Counted from the first letter of the stretch, positions 1 to 7,442 are shown. The stretch: DNA of 8,118 bases from Planctomycetaceae bacterium (GCA_003445035.1 DLVV01000467.1:32517-40634); one strand, 5' to 3'. Numbers and translations are program-made. The notes: a model not told the origin generated them from the sequence alone.

Positions 1-830
1 CGCCCGGTTCGGAGATCGAGACAGACGTGGCTGGAGTGGTGATGGCGGCCGGGGCTGATCCCGCCGTTGTATTGCCCCGGGCCAAGGTGCCCGATGAGAA
101 GACCGTGAGGGTGGCCTGGACCGATGTGAGTTCGACAACCGATAAGGATGTGGAATTCCTGGCCGCAGCCGGTGGGCGGCTGCGGGTGGAGATCAACGGC
201 ACAGAGGTCTACCGCCGTGACGGGGTGAGAGGGTTTCAGCCGAACAGTGACCGGTTTCACGCGAAACTCAATCGGGGCGTCAACCGGCTGGTGGCCTGGG
301 TCGACTGGAACCGACCCAGCCGACTGCAGGTCCGGTTCCGCGATCGGACGCTCAAGGGTGTGCTCGAGACCTACGCTCAGCGGGCACTGAAGGAAAAAGG
401 CGATGCCGTGCTCGGTGAACGGATCTTCCGAGACATCAAGCGGCGAGGCCTGTGCGCCCGCTGCCACCGGATCGGCAAAACCGGTGCACGGATCGGCCCG
501 GACCTGACCGGAGTGGGTCGGAGATTCTCGAGGATCCACCTGATCGAAGCGGTGCTCGAGCCCAGCCGCGCCATCGCACCCAGTTATCAGACGCGGGTAG
601 TGGTGCTCGAGAGCGGTCGCGTGCTGACCGGGGTTCGCGTGTCAGAGACACCGATCGAATTGACCCTCGGCGACAAGGAGGGGAAGTTGCACAAGATCAT
701 GAAGTCGGAGATCGAAGAGCAGTCGGTGCAGAAGATCAGCACGATGCCTGACGGTGTCGACAAGAGGCTGACCCAGCAGGAGTTCATCGACCTGGTTGAG
801 TTCCTGGTGTCACAGCGATCCACACGGTGA
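1..830 (+). CDS. C-terminal part of a planctomycete-type haem-binding (cytochrome c-like) protein, 5' truncated by window edge
   Basis: The frame is open from the first bases of the window without a stop, so the gene most likely begins upstream. A GTG at 27 is the first in-window start codon, but it has no convincing ribosome site and need not be used. Numbering from that GTG gives 267 residues. Residues about 25-105 look like a beta-sandwich, with alternating strands and an INGTEVYR turn, of the kind found between catalytic and haem domains in planctomycete proteins. From about residue 125 there is a compact cytochrome c-like domain: GERIF, then CARCH (Cys143, Cys146, His147) for covalent haem attachment, then GPDLTGVGRRFSR, an EPS..I.PSY motif and a C-terminal MPDGV...L..QEFIDLVEFL helix. 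This order matches the family known as the planctomycete putative haem-binding domain (TIGR02603), often fused to sugar-dehydrogenase or PQQ-like propellers. It is probably exported, because c-type haem is attached outside the cytoplasm, and probably accepts electrons from a dehydrogenase domain lost to the left. The domain call is firm; the full architecture and substrate are unknown. Confidence 0.85.
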   Translation, partial: PGSEIETDVAGVVMAAGADPAVVLPRAKVPDEKTVRVAWTDVSSTTDKDVEFLAAAGGRLRVEINGTEVYRRDGVRGFQPNSDRFHAKLNRGVNRLVAWVDWNRPSRLQVRFRDRTLKGVLETYAQRALKEKGDAVLGERIFRDIKRRGLCARCHRIGKTGARIGPDLTGVGRRFSRIHLIEAVLEPSRAIAPSYQTRVVVLESGRVLTGVRVSETPIELTLGDKEGKLHKIMKSEIEEQSVQKISTMPDGVDKRLTQQEFIDLVEFLVSQRSTR

Positions 831-866
831 ACGACGTGCCACTATCGAACCGGGACCGTGGATGTG

Positions 867-896
867 TTGGCGTGCGAAATTTCGTGACGCTAGCAT
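867..896 (+). promoter_or_regulatory. Possible promoter with central palindrome ahead of the GDPD/beta-helix gene
   Basis: TTGGCG at 867-872 and TAGCAT at 891-896 are separated by 18 bases. Each matches the sigma-70 consensus at 4 of 6 positions. The spacer holds a perfect 10-bp palindrome, CGAAATTTCG, at 875-884, which could be an operator. Transcription starting just after 900 would leave a leader of about 60 bases before the ATG at 963. The call rests on weak consensus matches only; planctomycete promoters are poorly defined. Confidence 0.3.
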
Positions 897-950
897 GAGC
901 CGATGTGGACGGACGGGGGACCGGTTCCGGGACCACAAGTGTCAGGAGTT

Positions 951-956
951 GAGGAG
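951..956 (+). promoter_or_regulatory. Ribosome binding site that fixes the start at 963
   Basis: GAGGAG lies six bases before the ATG at 963. A second, weaker AGGAG at 944-948 is further away. The alternative in-frame ATG at 903 has no such site and would put 20 non-hydrophobic residues in front of a normal signal peptide, so 963 is preferred. Confidence 0.7.
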
Positions 957-962
957 CTTGTC

Positions 963-3900
963 ATGACCAGTCGACGGTGGATTGCCAACTGCGTGACTTT
1001 GACGGTGTTCTGCTGCATGGGACTGTCACCGGCAACCGCGGGTGGGCCTGGAGAGGGTTCTGTGACCATGCCCGACCGTGGTATCTGCGCCCATCGCGGG
1101 GCCAGTGATACGCATCCAGAGAACACGATCGAGGCGTTTCGTGAGGCGATTCGCCTGGGGGCACAGATGATCGAGTTCGACGTGACGTTTTCACGAGACG
1201 GTCAACTGGTGCTGATCCACGATTCGACGGTCGATCGCACGACCAACGGCAAGGGGGCTGTCGCGAGCCTGACGCTCGAGGAACTCAAGAAACTCGACGC
1301 CGGCGGCTGGAAAGACAAGCGGTTTGCGGGTGTGAGAATGCCGACGCTCGATGAGGCCCTGGTGATGATGCCAGAGAACATCTGGCTGAATGTTCACCTG
1401 AAGGAGACGCCCGGCCAGGCCGAAAAACTGGCCGGACAGGTGGCCGGCAGGATTGTCGCCCACCGGCGACAACACCAGGCGTTCCTGGCCTGTGGCGCTC
1501 GTGCGGCGGCTGCGGCCCGTCGTGCTCACGCGGAGATCAAGATCTGCAACATGGAACGGCAGGCCAATTCTCGCAGGTACGTCGATGAGACGATCGCAGC
1601 CAAGACGGCTTTCATCCAGTTGCTGGGCGGCGCAACGGTTGACCCGGCCCACACGCGGTTGCTGAAGCAGCACAAGATCCGCATCAACTACTGCTGTGCC
1701 AACGAGGCCGGGAAGGTTGCTGGGCTGTTTGCGGCCGGAGTCGAATTTCCCCTGGTCGATCGGGTCGGGGCGATGATCCAGGTTGCCGAGAAGCAGGGTG
1801 TCGCCCGTTTGCTGCCGGTCTTTCGGTCGCGACTGAAACAGGCCGGTCTGAAAACACCCCTGTCCACGTTGCTCGAGCAGCGGAGCCTGGGCGGGGGAGC
1901 TGCCACCCAGGGACTGGCCCTGGGGAAGACTCACAATTTCGCGTCCAACGCTCGCACCATCTGCCGCTTCGATAAGAACTGGAAGTTGATCGAGCAGAAG
2001 ACGATCCGCATCGACGGGGTCAATCACTTCGGGGCGATCGACTATCACGACGGCTTCCTGTGGGCGGGCCTGCTGCACGGCCCTGAAGGAGGCAAGTACG
2101 ACAAGACGCTGGATCGCGGAAAGGTGGCCAAGATTCGGGCCAGCGACCTGTCGGTGGTCCAGACGTGGGACATCACCAAGGATCTCACCTGGATTGATCC
2201 GGTCTGTTTTGACGGCACGCACCTGTGGGTCGGCGACCTGCGGGACCTGGGAATTCACAGGTACCGTTTCGACGGAGACCGGATCGTGCGCGATGGGGTG
2301 TTCCGCTACCCCGGCGCGATGCATTTCTCCCAGGGAGTTCGGATTGCCGGCGGAAAGCTTTACTCGATTCACACCTTTGGCAGTATGGACGGCCTGTTTG
2401 AATTCGATTTGCCCAAGACGCTCGACAAAACCGTCCAGCGACCGACACGTGTCTGGGAGATCGCCGAGACGCGGATGCACCTGGAGGGCTTCGATTTTGT
2501 CCCGGGGCATCCTGACCAGATCTGGCACTCGCAGGGCGGACAGGTCGATCGCTACCGACTGGCCGGGGTCAAGGCTGTTGCCGGCGGCAACCCGAGAGGG
2601 GCTCTGTTCCCGGTCGTCTTGCAGCAGGCGTCTGCCGCCGCCCGAGTGCGTGTTACCGATCTGGGAGCGGTCGCCGACGGCAAGACGGACTGCCTGGCTG
2701 CGATCCACAAGGCCATCTCGCAGGTGGTCGCCGTGGGAGGCGGCACGGTGGTGTTTCCTCCGGCCAAGCAGCCCTACCTGGTCAGTGGCACTGTGGTCAT
2801 CCGTTCGAGCAACGTGAAACTCAGTGGCAAGGGGGCCACGATCAAGTTGGCCGATGGTGCCGCCAACGGGACGAAGGCCAAGCGGACTACCGATAGCCAG
2901 GTCCACGTGTTGTGGGTGGCAGGGAAGCCGGACAAGCCGGTCCAGCGCGTCGAGATCCGGGGACTGACCGTCGATGCCAATATCTACCGCCAGGACGACT
3001 ATTACAATCCCCGGGCCATCGTGGTTGAGCACGGTCATCTCGTGAAGGTTCGCGATGTCACGATCCTGCGACCGTTTGTCGGGTTGGACATCGGGGCGGG
3101 GTCGAGTGACTGCGAGGTACGGGGGTGCGTGGTTGAGGACTGGCTCGAGGATGGCTTCGATGCCAGTGGGGATGCTGACAAGGGGTCTGAGGCGATCACG
3201 ACCAACATCCGGTTTATCGACTGCCACGCTCGGGGTGCGCCGAAGTCGACAGGCAACGCGTGGGAGATCGAGGACGGTGTTCGTCATGTTCGCGTGGTCG
3301 ACTGTTCGGTTTCCGATGTTCCCAGGGGGAACGCGTTTGGGATTCGGAACCACTGGAAGGCCGGTCCGGTTGATGTCTCTCGTGACATCCAGTTGCGGCG
3401 GGTGCGGATCGAACGGGTTGGGGGCAAGTACGGCATTTACAGCCACAGCGCTCCCCGCGAGAGGTTCCCGACCAATCGCCTGGTTGACGTCAGTCTCTAC
3501 GACGTCCAGTGCCAGGCGCCGGTCCTGTTCTACGGTCCGATGGAGAGTGTTCGAATCGTCGGCGGTCGTTTCGGGGTTATTCACCTCGGGTGGGACTACG
3601 GTTCGAAGTCCAGCCGTGAACCGGGCGAACCGCGTCCGTTGACCGACACCCGTGTCTGGATCCGAAACGTGCAGGCCCGCGGGTTGAACATCCACGCCGG
3701 AGCCGGGCGGTTCACCCTGAGCAACGTGCTGATCGATGCGTCGGGGAAGACACCGGTCTCTCATGCTGTCCGGATCGTCGGTGGCCGAAACCGGGTGGGA
3801 TTGTCCAATTGTACGATCACCGGAGCCGGGAAAATCGGGCTGGCGCTGGAGGGCGACGCGGCCCCACGAGTGGTCGATTCGATCATCTGGGGCAGTCCGC

Positions 3901-4208
3901 TTGCCGTCGGACTTGGATCGGGGCAAGCCACGTTCTCACATTGTTGCCTGCAGGGCGGAGTGCCCAAGGGAGCCGGTGACCGGGGAAACAACCAGGACAC
4001 CGACCCACAGTTCTGGAAGGTGGCCGGTCGTCGGTTTCTGTTGAGCGACAAGCCAGCCGACGGGCGGGGTGCGAGTCCCTGTATCGACGCCGGATCCCGT
4101 TTGGGGGCGTTCCGCGGTTTCGATGAACTGACCACCCGGGCTGATGGAGGCCGTGACACTGGGAAGACGGACCTGGGTTTTCACTATCCACTCAACGCGG
4201 TCGACTGA
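963..4208 (+). CDS. Secreted multidomain protein: GDPD-like phosphodiesterase + beta-propeller-like region + pectate-lyase-superfamily beta-helix
   Basis: This encodes 1081 residues. Residues 1-27 form a signal peptide (basic MTSRRW, hydrophobic core, ATAGG cleavage region), so the product is exported. Residues about 36-285 are a GDPD TIM barrel: HRG (His44), PENT (Glu53), EFD (Glu71, Asp73), HD (His86) and RTTNGKG. GDPD enzymes hydrolyse glycerophosphodiesters or other phosphodiesters with a divalent metal. The third metal-ligand segment, usually E-[IL]-K, reads NVHLK, with His145 in place of Glu. Residues about 314-534 have recurring blade-like motifs (DGFLW at 363, DGTHLW at 417, GGKLYS at 463, PDQIWHS at 517) and suggest a beta-propeller of unnamed family. 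Residues about 562-880 begin with the pectate lyase superfamily signature (DLGAVADGKTD, GGGTVVFPP) and continue as right-handed beta-helix coils; further coils run to about 1000. The end (SPCIDAG, then TDLGFHYP) is a tail common on bacterial beta-helix proteins. A 98-base gap separates it from the PhoD-like gene. The GDPD and beta-helix calls are firm; the propeller is likely; the substrate is unknown, but a phosphorylated glycan or polymer is a fair guess. Confidence 0.87.
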   Translation: MTSRRWIANCVTLTVFCCMGLSPATAGGPGEGSVTMPDRGICAHRGASDTHPENTIEAFREAIRLGAQMIEFDVTFSRDGQLVLIHDSTVDRTTNGKGAVASLTLEELKKLDAGGWKDKRFAGVRMPTLDEALVMMPENIWLNVHLKETPGQAEKLAGQVAGRIVAHRRQHQAFLACGARAAAAARRAHAEIKICNMERQANSRRYVDETIAAKTAFIQLLGGATVDPAHTRLLKQHKIRINYCCANEAGKVAGLFAAGVEFPLVDRVGAMIQVAEKQGVARLLPVFRSRLKQAGLKTPLSTLLEQRSLGGGAATQGLALGKTHNFASNARTICRFDKNWKLIEQKTIRIDGVNHFGAIDYHDGFLWAGLLHGPEGGKYDKTLDRGKVAKIRASDLSVVQTWDITKDLTWIDPVCFDGTHLWVGDLRDLGIHRYRFDGDRIVRDGVFRYPGAMHFSQGVRIAGGKLYSIHTFGSMDGLFEFDLPKTLDKTVQRPTRVWEIAETRMHLEGFDFVPGHPDQIWHSQGGQVDRYRLAGVKAVAGGNPRGALFPVVLQQASAAARVRVTDLGAVADGKTDCLAAIHKAISQVVAVGGGTVVFPPAKQPYLVSGTVVIRSSNVKLSGKGATIKLADGAANGTKAKRTTDSQVHVLWVAGKPDKPVQRVEIRGLTVDANIYRQDDYYNPRAIVVEHGHLVKVRDVTILRPFVGLDIGAGSSDCEVRGCVVEDWLEDGFDASGDADKGSEAITTNIRFIDCHARGAPKSTGNAWEIEDGVRHVRVVDCSVSDVPRGNAFGIRNHWKAGPVDVSRDIQLRRVRIERVGGKYGIYSHSAPRERFPTNRLVDVSLYDVQCQAPVLFYGPMESVRIVGGRFGVIHLGWDYGSKSSREPGEPRPLTDTRVWIRNVQARGLNIHAGAGRFTLSNVLIDASGKTPVSHAVRIVGGRNRVGLSNCTITGAGKIGLALEGDAAPRVVDSIIWGSPLAVGLGSGQATFSHCCLQGGVPKGAGDRGNNQDTDPQFWKVAGRRFLLSDKPADGRGASPCIDAGSRLGAFRGFDELTTRADGGRDTGKTDLGFHYPLNAVD

Positions 4209-4296
4209 GCCGTACGGGCGACGAGGCTGCGGAATTCAGTCGATGTGAAGACAATGCACGACTCGGACAGAAGAACATGTTGCCGCGTGCGATTGC

Positions 4297-4300
4297 GGAG
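4297..4300 (+). promoter_or_regulatory. Ribosome binding site that fixes the start at 4307
   Basis: GGAG lies six bases before the ATG at 4307. That start gives a classic signal peptide beginning MKRIKTR. The in-frame ATG at 4277 would add ten residues before it and has only a weak purine run upstream. I saw no convincing promoter in the 4209-4306 gap, so read-through from the gene before is plausible. Confidence 0.6.
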
Positions 4301-4306
4301 TTAGTC

Positions 4307-5923
4307 ATGAAGAGAATCAAGACTCGGTGTGGCGGTCGGTGGAACGGTGTCGCGATTGCGGTAATTGCCATGCTTGTCGGCGGCGGAGTTTCCGGTCCCA
4401 CATGGGCTCAACACGATCCCCAACGGAATGCCACGCGGTTGATCGCCACCGGCGACTACGCGGCCGCCTGGAAGGAACTGGGTAAGGGTGAACCCGGAGA
4501 TCCCGAGACGCATTTCGTGGCGATGATGGCCGAGTTGAAACGGGGACGGATCACGCAGGGCGTCGAACGGATGCGGAAGGCCGTGGCGACGGGGATTCCG
4601 TTTGCACGTTTGATTGCCGGTCCCCGGGATGTGCTCAAGCCGTTGTATGCCACCGACGGGTTTCGTGAACTGGCCGCGAAGCACCAGCCTGCTGACCTGG
4701 TTCATGGACCGATGATGGGGGCGGTTACCGACACGGGGGCTTCGGTCTGGCTCCGTACGGCCACGGCCGGTTCGGTGGTGATCCTGGTTCGAGATGCTGC
4801 CAGCCGGGCGATTGTGCTCGAGGCGTTCGGACGGACGTTGCCAGAGACCGACTTCACGTCGGTCGTGCAGCTCAAGGGGCTGAAGCCGGCCAACCGTTAC
4901 CAGTACGAGGTGCTGTTCGATGGTCGCAAACAGAAGGCCGACAACACCCGGTTCCAGACGGCGGCTCCGGACGGGACCGGTGGCAAGACCCGGATCGTTT
5001 TCGGAGGTGGGGCCGGTTACGTGCCGAAGTGGGAACGGATGTGGGACACGATCAGGAAACGGAAACCCGATGCGTTGTTGATGCTCGGTGACAACGTCTA
5101 CATCGATGCTCCCAGGGAGACCCTGACGACCCGGTACTGCTATTACCGTCGGCAGTCGCGCCCCGAATGGCGACGACTGGTGGCCGCGACCCCGGTGTAT
5201 GCGATCTATGATGACCACGACTTCGGCACCAACGACTGCGTGCCGGGGCCGGAGATCGAGAAACCGGCCTGGAAGCGCCGGGTCTGGAACACGTTCCGAC
5301 GCAACTGGTGCAATCCCTTCTACGGTGGGGGCAAGACCCAGCCCGGATGCTGGTGTGATTTTCGCATTGGCGACCTGCACGTGATCCTGCTGGACGGGAG
5401 GTACTACCGTTCGCGAGGGGACCGCCCCAGCATGCTGGGGCCGGCGCAGATGACATGGCTGAAACGGACTCTCAAGTCGTCGAAGGGGACGTTCAAGATC
5501 ATTGCCTCGCCGGTGCCCTGGTCGCCCGGGGTCAAGCCCGGCAGCCGCGACACGTGGGATGGATTTGCCGCCGAACGCGAACAGATCTTCGGGTTCATCG
5601 AGTCCGAGAAAATTAATGGTGTGATCCTGGTATCAGCCGACCGTCATCGAACCGACCTGCGGGTGACCAGGCGGCCGAACGGGTACGACCTCTACGAACT
5701 GGAGAGTTCGAAGTTGACCAATCGTCACACTCACAAGGTGGTCCGGACTCCCGGTTTGATCTGGGGCTACAACAAGACCTGCTCGTTCGCGGTGATGGAA
5801 TTCGACACCACGGCTGCGGATCCCCAGGTGAGATTCGAAGCGGTAACGATCGACGGTGAGCGGGTTCACGATCACGTGCTGAAATTGAGCCAGTTGACCC
5901 ATCGCCCCGGGAAGGGTCACTGA
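4307..5923 (+). CDS. Secreted PhoD-like metallophosphoesterase (alkaline phosphatase D family)
   Basis: This encodes 538 residues. Residues 1-35 are a signal peptide (MKRIKTR, a hydrophobic stretch, then TWAQ); it lacks the twin-arginine motif RRxFL seen in Bacillus PhoD, so general secretion is likely. Residues about 38-128 are helical and TPR-like (TGDYAAAWKEL, AELKRGRI, VERMRKAV), an addition to the usual family layout. Residues about 130-218 form the fibronectin-like N-terminal domain typical of PhoD (GPMMGAVTDTGASVWLR, LKGLKPANRYQYEV). The catalytic metallophosphatase domain follows: GDNVYID (Asp262, Asn263, Tyr265), YDDHDFGTND (Asp302, Asp303, His304, Asp305, Asn309), LLDGRYYR and SADRH (Asp445, His447). 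PhoD enzymes cleave phosphomono- and phosphodiesters using iron and calcium. The first motif, normally F-x-S-C, reads FGGGAGY (232-238), so the family cysteine is replaced by Gly235. The gene ends 21 bases before the sulfatase start and is probably co-transcribed with it. The family is firm; whether it acts as a phosphomonoesterase or diesterase is not readable from sequence. Confidence 0.88.
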   Translation: MKRIKTRCGGRWNGVAIAVIAMLVGGGVSGPTWAQHDPQRNATRLIATGDYAAAWKELGKGEPGDPETHFVAMMAELKRGRITQGVERMRKAVATGIPFARLIAGPRDVLKPLYATDGFRELAAKHQPADLVHGPMMGAVTDTGASVWLRTATAGSVVILVRDAASRAIVLEAFGRTLPETDFTSVVQLKGLKPANRYQYEVLFDGRKQKADNTRFQTAAPDGTGGKTRIVFGGGAGYVPKWERMWDTIRKRKPDALLMLGDNVYIDAPRETLTTRYCYYRRQSRPEWRRLVAATPVYAIYDDHDFGTNDCVPGPEIEKPAWKRRVWNTFRRNWCNPFYGGGKTQPGCWCDFRIGDLHVILLDGRYYRSRGDRPSMLGPAQMTWLKRTLKSSKGTFKIIASPVPWSPGVKPGSRDTWDGFAAEREQIFGFIESEKINGVILVSADRHRTDLRVTRRPNGYDLYELESSKLTNRHTHKVVRTPGLIWGYNKTCSFAVMEFDTTAADPQVRFEAVTIDGERVHDHVLKLSQLTHRPGKGH

Positions 5924-5944
5924 GTCGAGTCAAGGGAGGCAAGG

Positions 5945-7399
5945 ATGTTGCAGCGGGACTGTCGGTGGCTGGCGTGTGTCGGCTTCTGTCTGTTGATGAC
6001 TTCCGGCCTGTCGGCGGCCGACCGCCCCAACATCGTGTTGATCCTTGCCGACGACATGGGGTACGGCGACGCCGGGTGCTACAACTCCGAGAGCCGGATC
6101 CCGACGCCGAATATCGATCGCCTGGCACGCCAGGGACTCCGTCTGACCGATGCCCACGCTCCGGCCTCGGTCTGTATCCCGACTCGTTACGGGTTGTTGA
6201 CGGGACGTTACCCGTTTCGCAGCCGTCGAAGCGAACGGAGTGAAAGTCGTATCGAGCCGGGACGGCTGACGCTGGGTGGATACCTGCAGGGGCAGGGCTA
6301 CCGGACCGCGTGTGTTGGCAAGTGGCACCAGGGGTTCGAGGGAGGCAAGTCACGCAAGGACTATTCGAAGCCGATTCCCCAGGGGCCGGTCGCCCGTGGC
6401 TTCGATCGCTTCTATGGAATTCCCGCGTCGCTGGACATTCCGCCCTACTACTGGATCCGGGACGATCGGTGTGTGACTCCGCCGACGGCGATGGCCAGGG
6501 ACAATTTCAGTTCCGGGTGGACCAGGATTCAGGGTGCGTTCTGGCGGGCCGGGCCGGTTGCTCCGGACTTCCGTTTCGAGCAGGTGTTGCCCACTGTCGA
6601 GCGGCAAGCGGTCGGATTCATTGATCGTTGGGCTCCCGACTCACGCGGGCCGAAAAGCAAACCGTTCTTCCTGTACGTCCCACTCCCGGCACCTCATACG
6701 CCCTGGTTGCCGTCCGAGGAATTCCGCGGCAAGAGCGGGGCTTCGATGTACGGCGATTTTGCGATGATGGTCGATGCGACGGTCGGGGCGATCGTCCAGG
6801 CGCTGGAGAAGCAGAAGATCGATGGGCAGACCCTGGTCGTCTTCACCAGCGACAATGGGCCGGTCTGGTACCCGGCCGATACCCGGCGGCTGAAACACAA
6901 CTCGGTCGGACCGTTGCGTGGGATGAAAGGGGACGCCTGGGAGGCGGGCCACCGGATGCCGATGGTCATCCGCTGGCCCGGACGGGTGCCGGCCGATTCC
7001 ACGAATGGCCACTTGTGGTGTCACACCGACTTCCTGGCCACGGTGTCTCAGATCACCGGAGGACAGCTGCCCCGGGACGCCGGTGAGGACAGCGTGGGCC
7101 AGTGGAATGTCTGGCGGAATCCTGCCACGGCCGATCCCGTCAGGAGGACACTGGTGACCCGGTCCTCCGGAAGAGTGTTGGCGGTCCGCGATGGGAAGTG
7201 GAAGTACATCCCGCAACTGGGCAGCGGCGGCTTCTCGAAGCCGCGACGACGCAAGCCGCGAGATGGTGAACCTGCTGTCCAGTTGTATGACCTCTCAAAC
7301 GATATCGGTGAGCGGAAGAACCTGGCCGGTGACCGACTGGACGTCCTGAAACGAATCCGGACGGTGGCACGCCGTTTGACTGGCGCGACGGCGCCCTGA
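5945..7399 (+). CDS. Secreted type I (formylglycine-dependent) sulfatase, arylsulfatase family
   Basis: This encodes 484 residues, a normal length for the family. The start is supported by GGGAGG at 5934-5939, five bases before the ATG, and by a signal peptide with cleavage near residue 24-25 (LSA before ADRPN). The alkaline-phosphatase-fold sulfatase motifs are in order: DRPNIVLILADDMGYGD (Asp36, Asp37, calcium ligands), CIPTR at 77-81 followed by YGLLTGR (Cys77 is the residue converted to formylglycine), GKWH (Lys126, His128), PAPHTP (His251), TSDNGP (Asp303, Asn304, calcium ligands) and GMKGD (Lys328). The tail VQLYDLSNDIGERKNLA is the usual C-terminal sulfatase motif. The enzyme removes sulfate esters from an exported substrate, in planctomycetes typically an algal or other sulfated polysaccharide, and needs a formylglycine-generating enzyme encoded elsewhere. 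Thr80 stands where Ser or Ala is most common, but CxPTR occurs in planctomycete sulfatases. It sits directly behind the PhoD-like gene, probably in one operon. Substrate specificity cannot be read from the sequence. Confidence 0.93.
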   Translation: MLQRDCRWLACVGFCLLMTSGLSAADRPNIVLILADDMGYGDAGCYNSESRIPTPNIDRLARQGLRLTDAHAPASVCIPTRYGLLTGRYPFRSRRSERSESRIEPGRLTLGGYLQGQGYRTACVGKWHQGFEGGKSRKDYSKPIPQGPVARGFDRFYGIPASLDIPPYYWIRDDRCVTPPTAMARDNFSSGWTRIQGAFWRAGPVAPDFRFEQVLPTVERQAVGFIDRWAPDSRGPKSKPFFLYVPLPAPHTPWLPSEEFRGKSGASMYGDFAMMVDATVGAIVQALEKQKIDGQTLVVFTSDNGPVWYPADTRRLKHNSVGPLRGMKGDAWEAGHRMPMVIRWPGRVPADSTNGHLWCHTDFLATVSQITGGQLPRDAGEDSVGQWNVWRNPATADPVRRTLVTRSSGRVLAVRDGKWKYIPQLGSGGFSKPRRRKPRDGEPAVQLYDLSNDIGERKNLAGDRLDVLKRIRTVARRLTGATAP

Positions 7400-7420
7400 G
7401 CGGGCTTCCGGGAGACGTCC

Positions 7421-7442
7421 TGTCCCCGGACCGGGCCGGACA
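7421..7442 (+). terminator. Possible hairpin between the convergent sulfatase and Hsp20 genes
   Basis: TGT (7421-7423) and CCGG (7426-7429) can pair with CCGG (7436-7439) and ACA (7440-7442) around a six-base loop, with a two-base CC bulge. It is followed by a CCCCGGGG palindrome at 7443-7450. A separate perfect 5-bp stem with a GACG loop, 7382-7395, overlaps the end of the sulfatase coding region. Neither is followed by a T-run, so intrinsic termination is uncertain; the place between convergent genes is the main argument. Confidence 0.25.

Noticed and set aside
903..962. Upstream ATG at 903 as the start of the GDPD/beta-helix gene
   Set aside because: It has no ribosome site and would add 20 residues ahead of a normal signal peptide. 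The ATG at 963 has GAGGAG at the right distance.
1191..3926. A 911-codon open frame on the - strand opposite the GDPD/beta-helix gene
   Set aside because: It is a mirror of a strongly GC-biased coding frame. Its product is rich in Arg, Pro, Asp and Gln with no recognisable domain or signal, while the + strand has three clear domains and a good ribosome site.
4227..4255. Possible separate promoter for the PhoD-like gene (GACAAT at 4250-4255)
   Set aside because: The -10 match is only partial and there is no acceptable -35 at the right distance.
4301..5380. A 359-codon open frame on the - strand opposite the PhoD-like gene
   Set aside because: It has shadow-type composition and no motif; the + strand carries all the metallophosphatase motifs.
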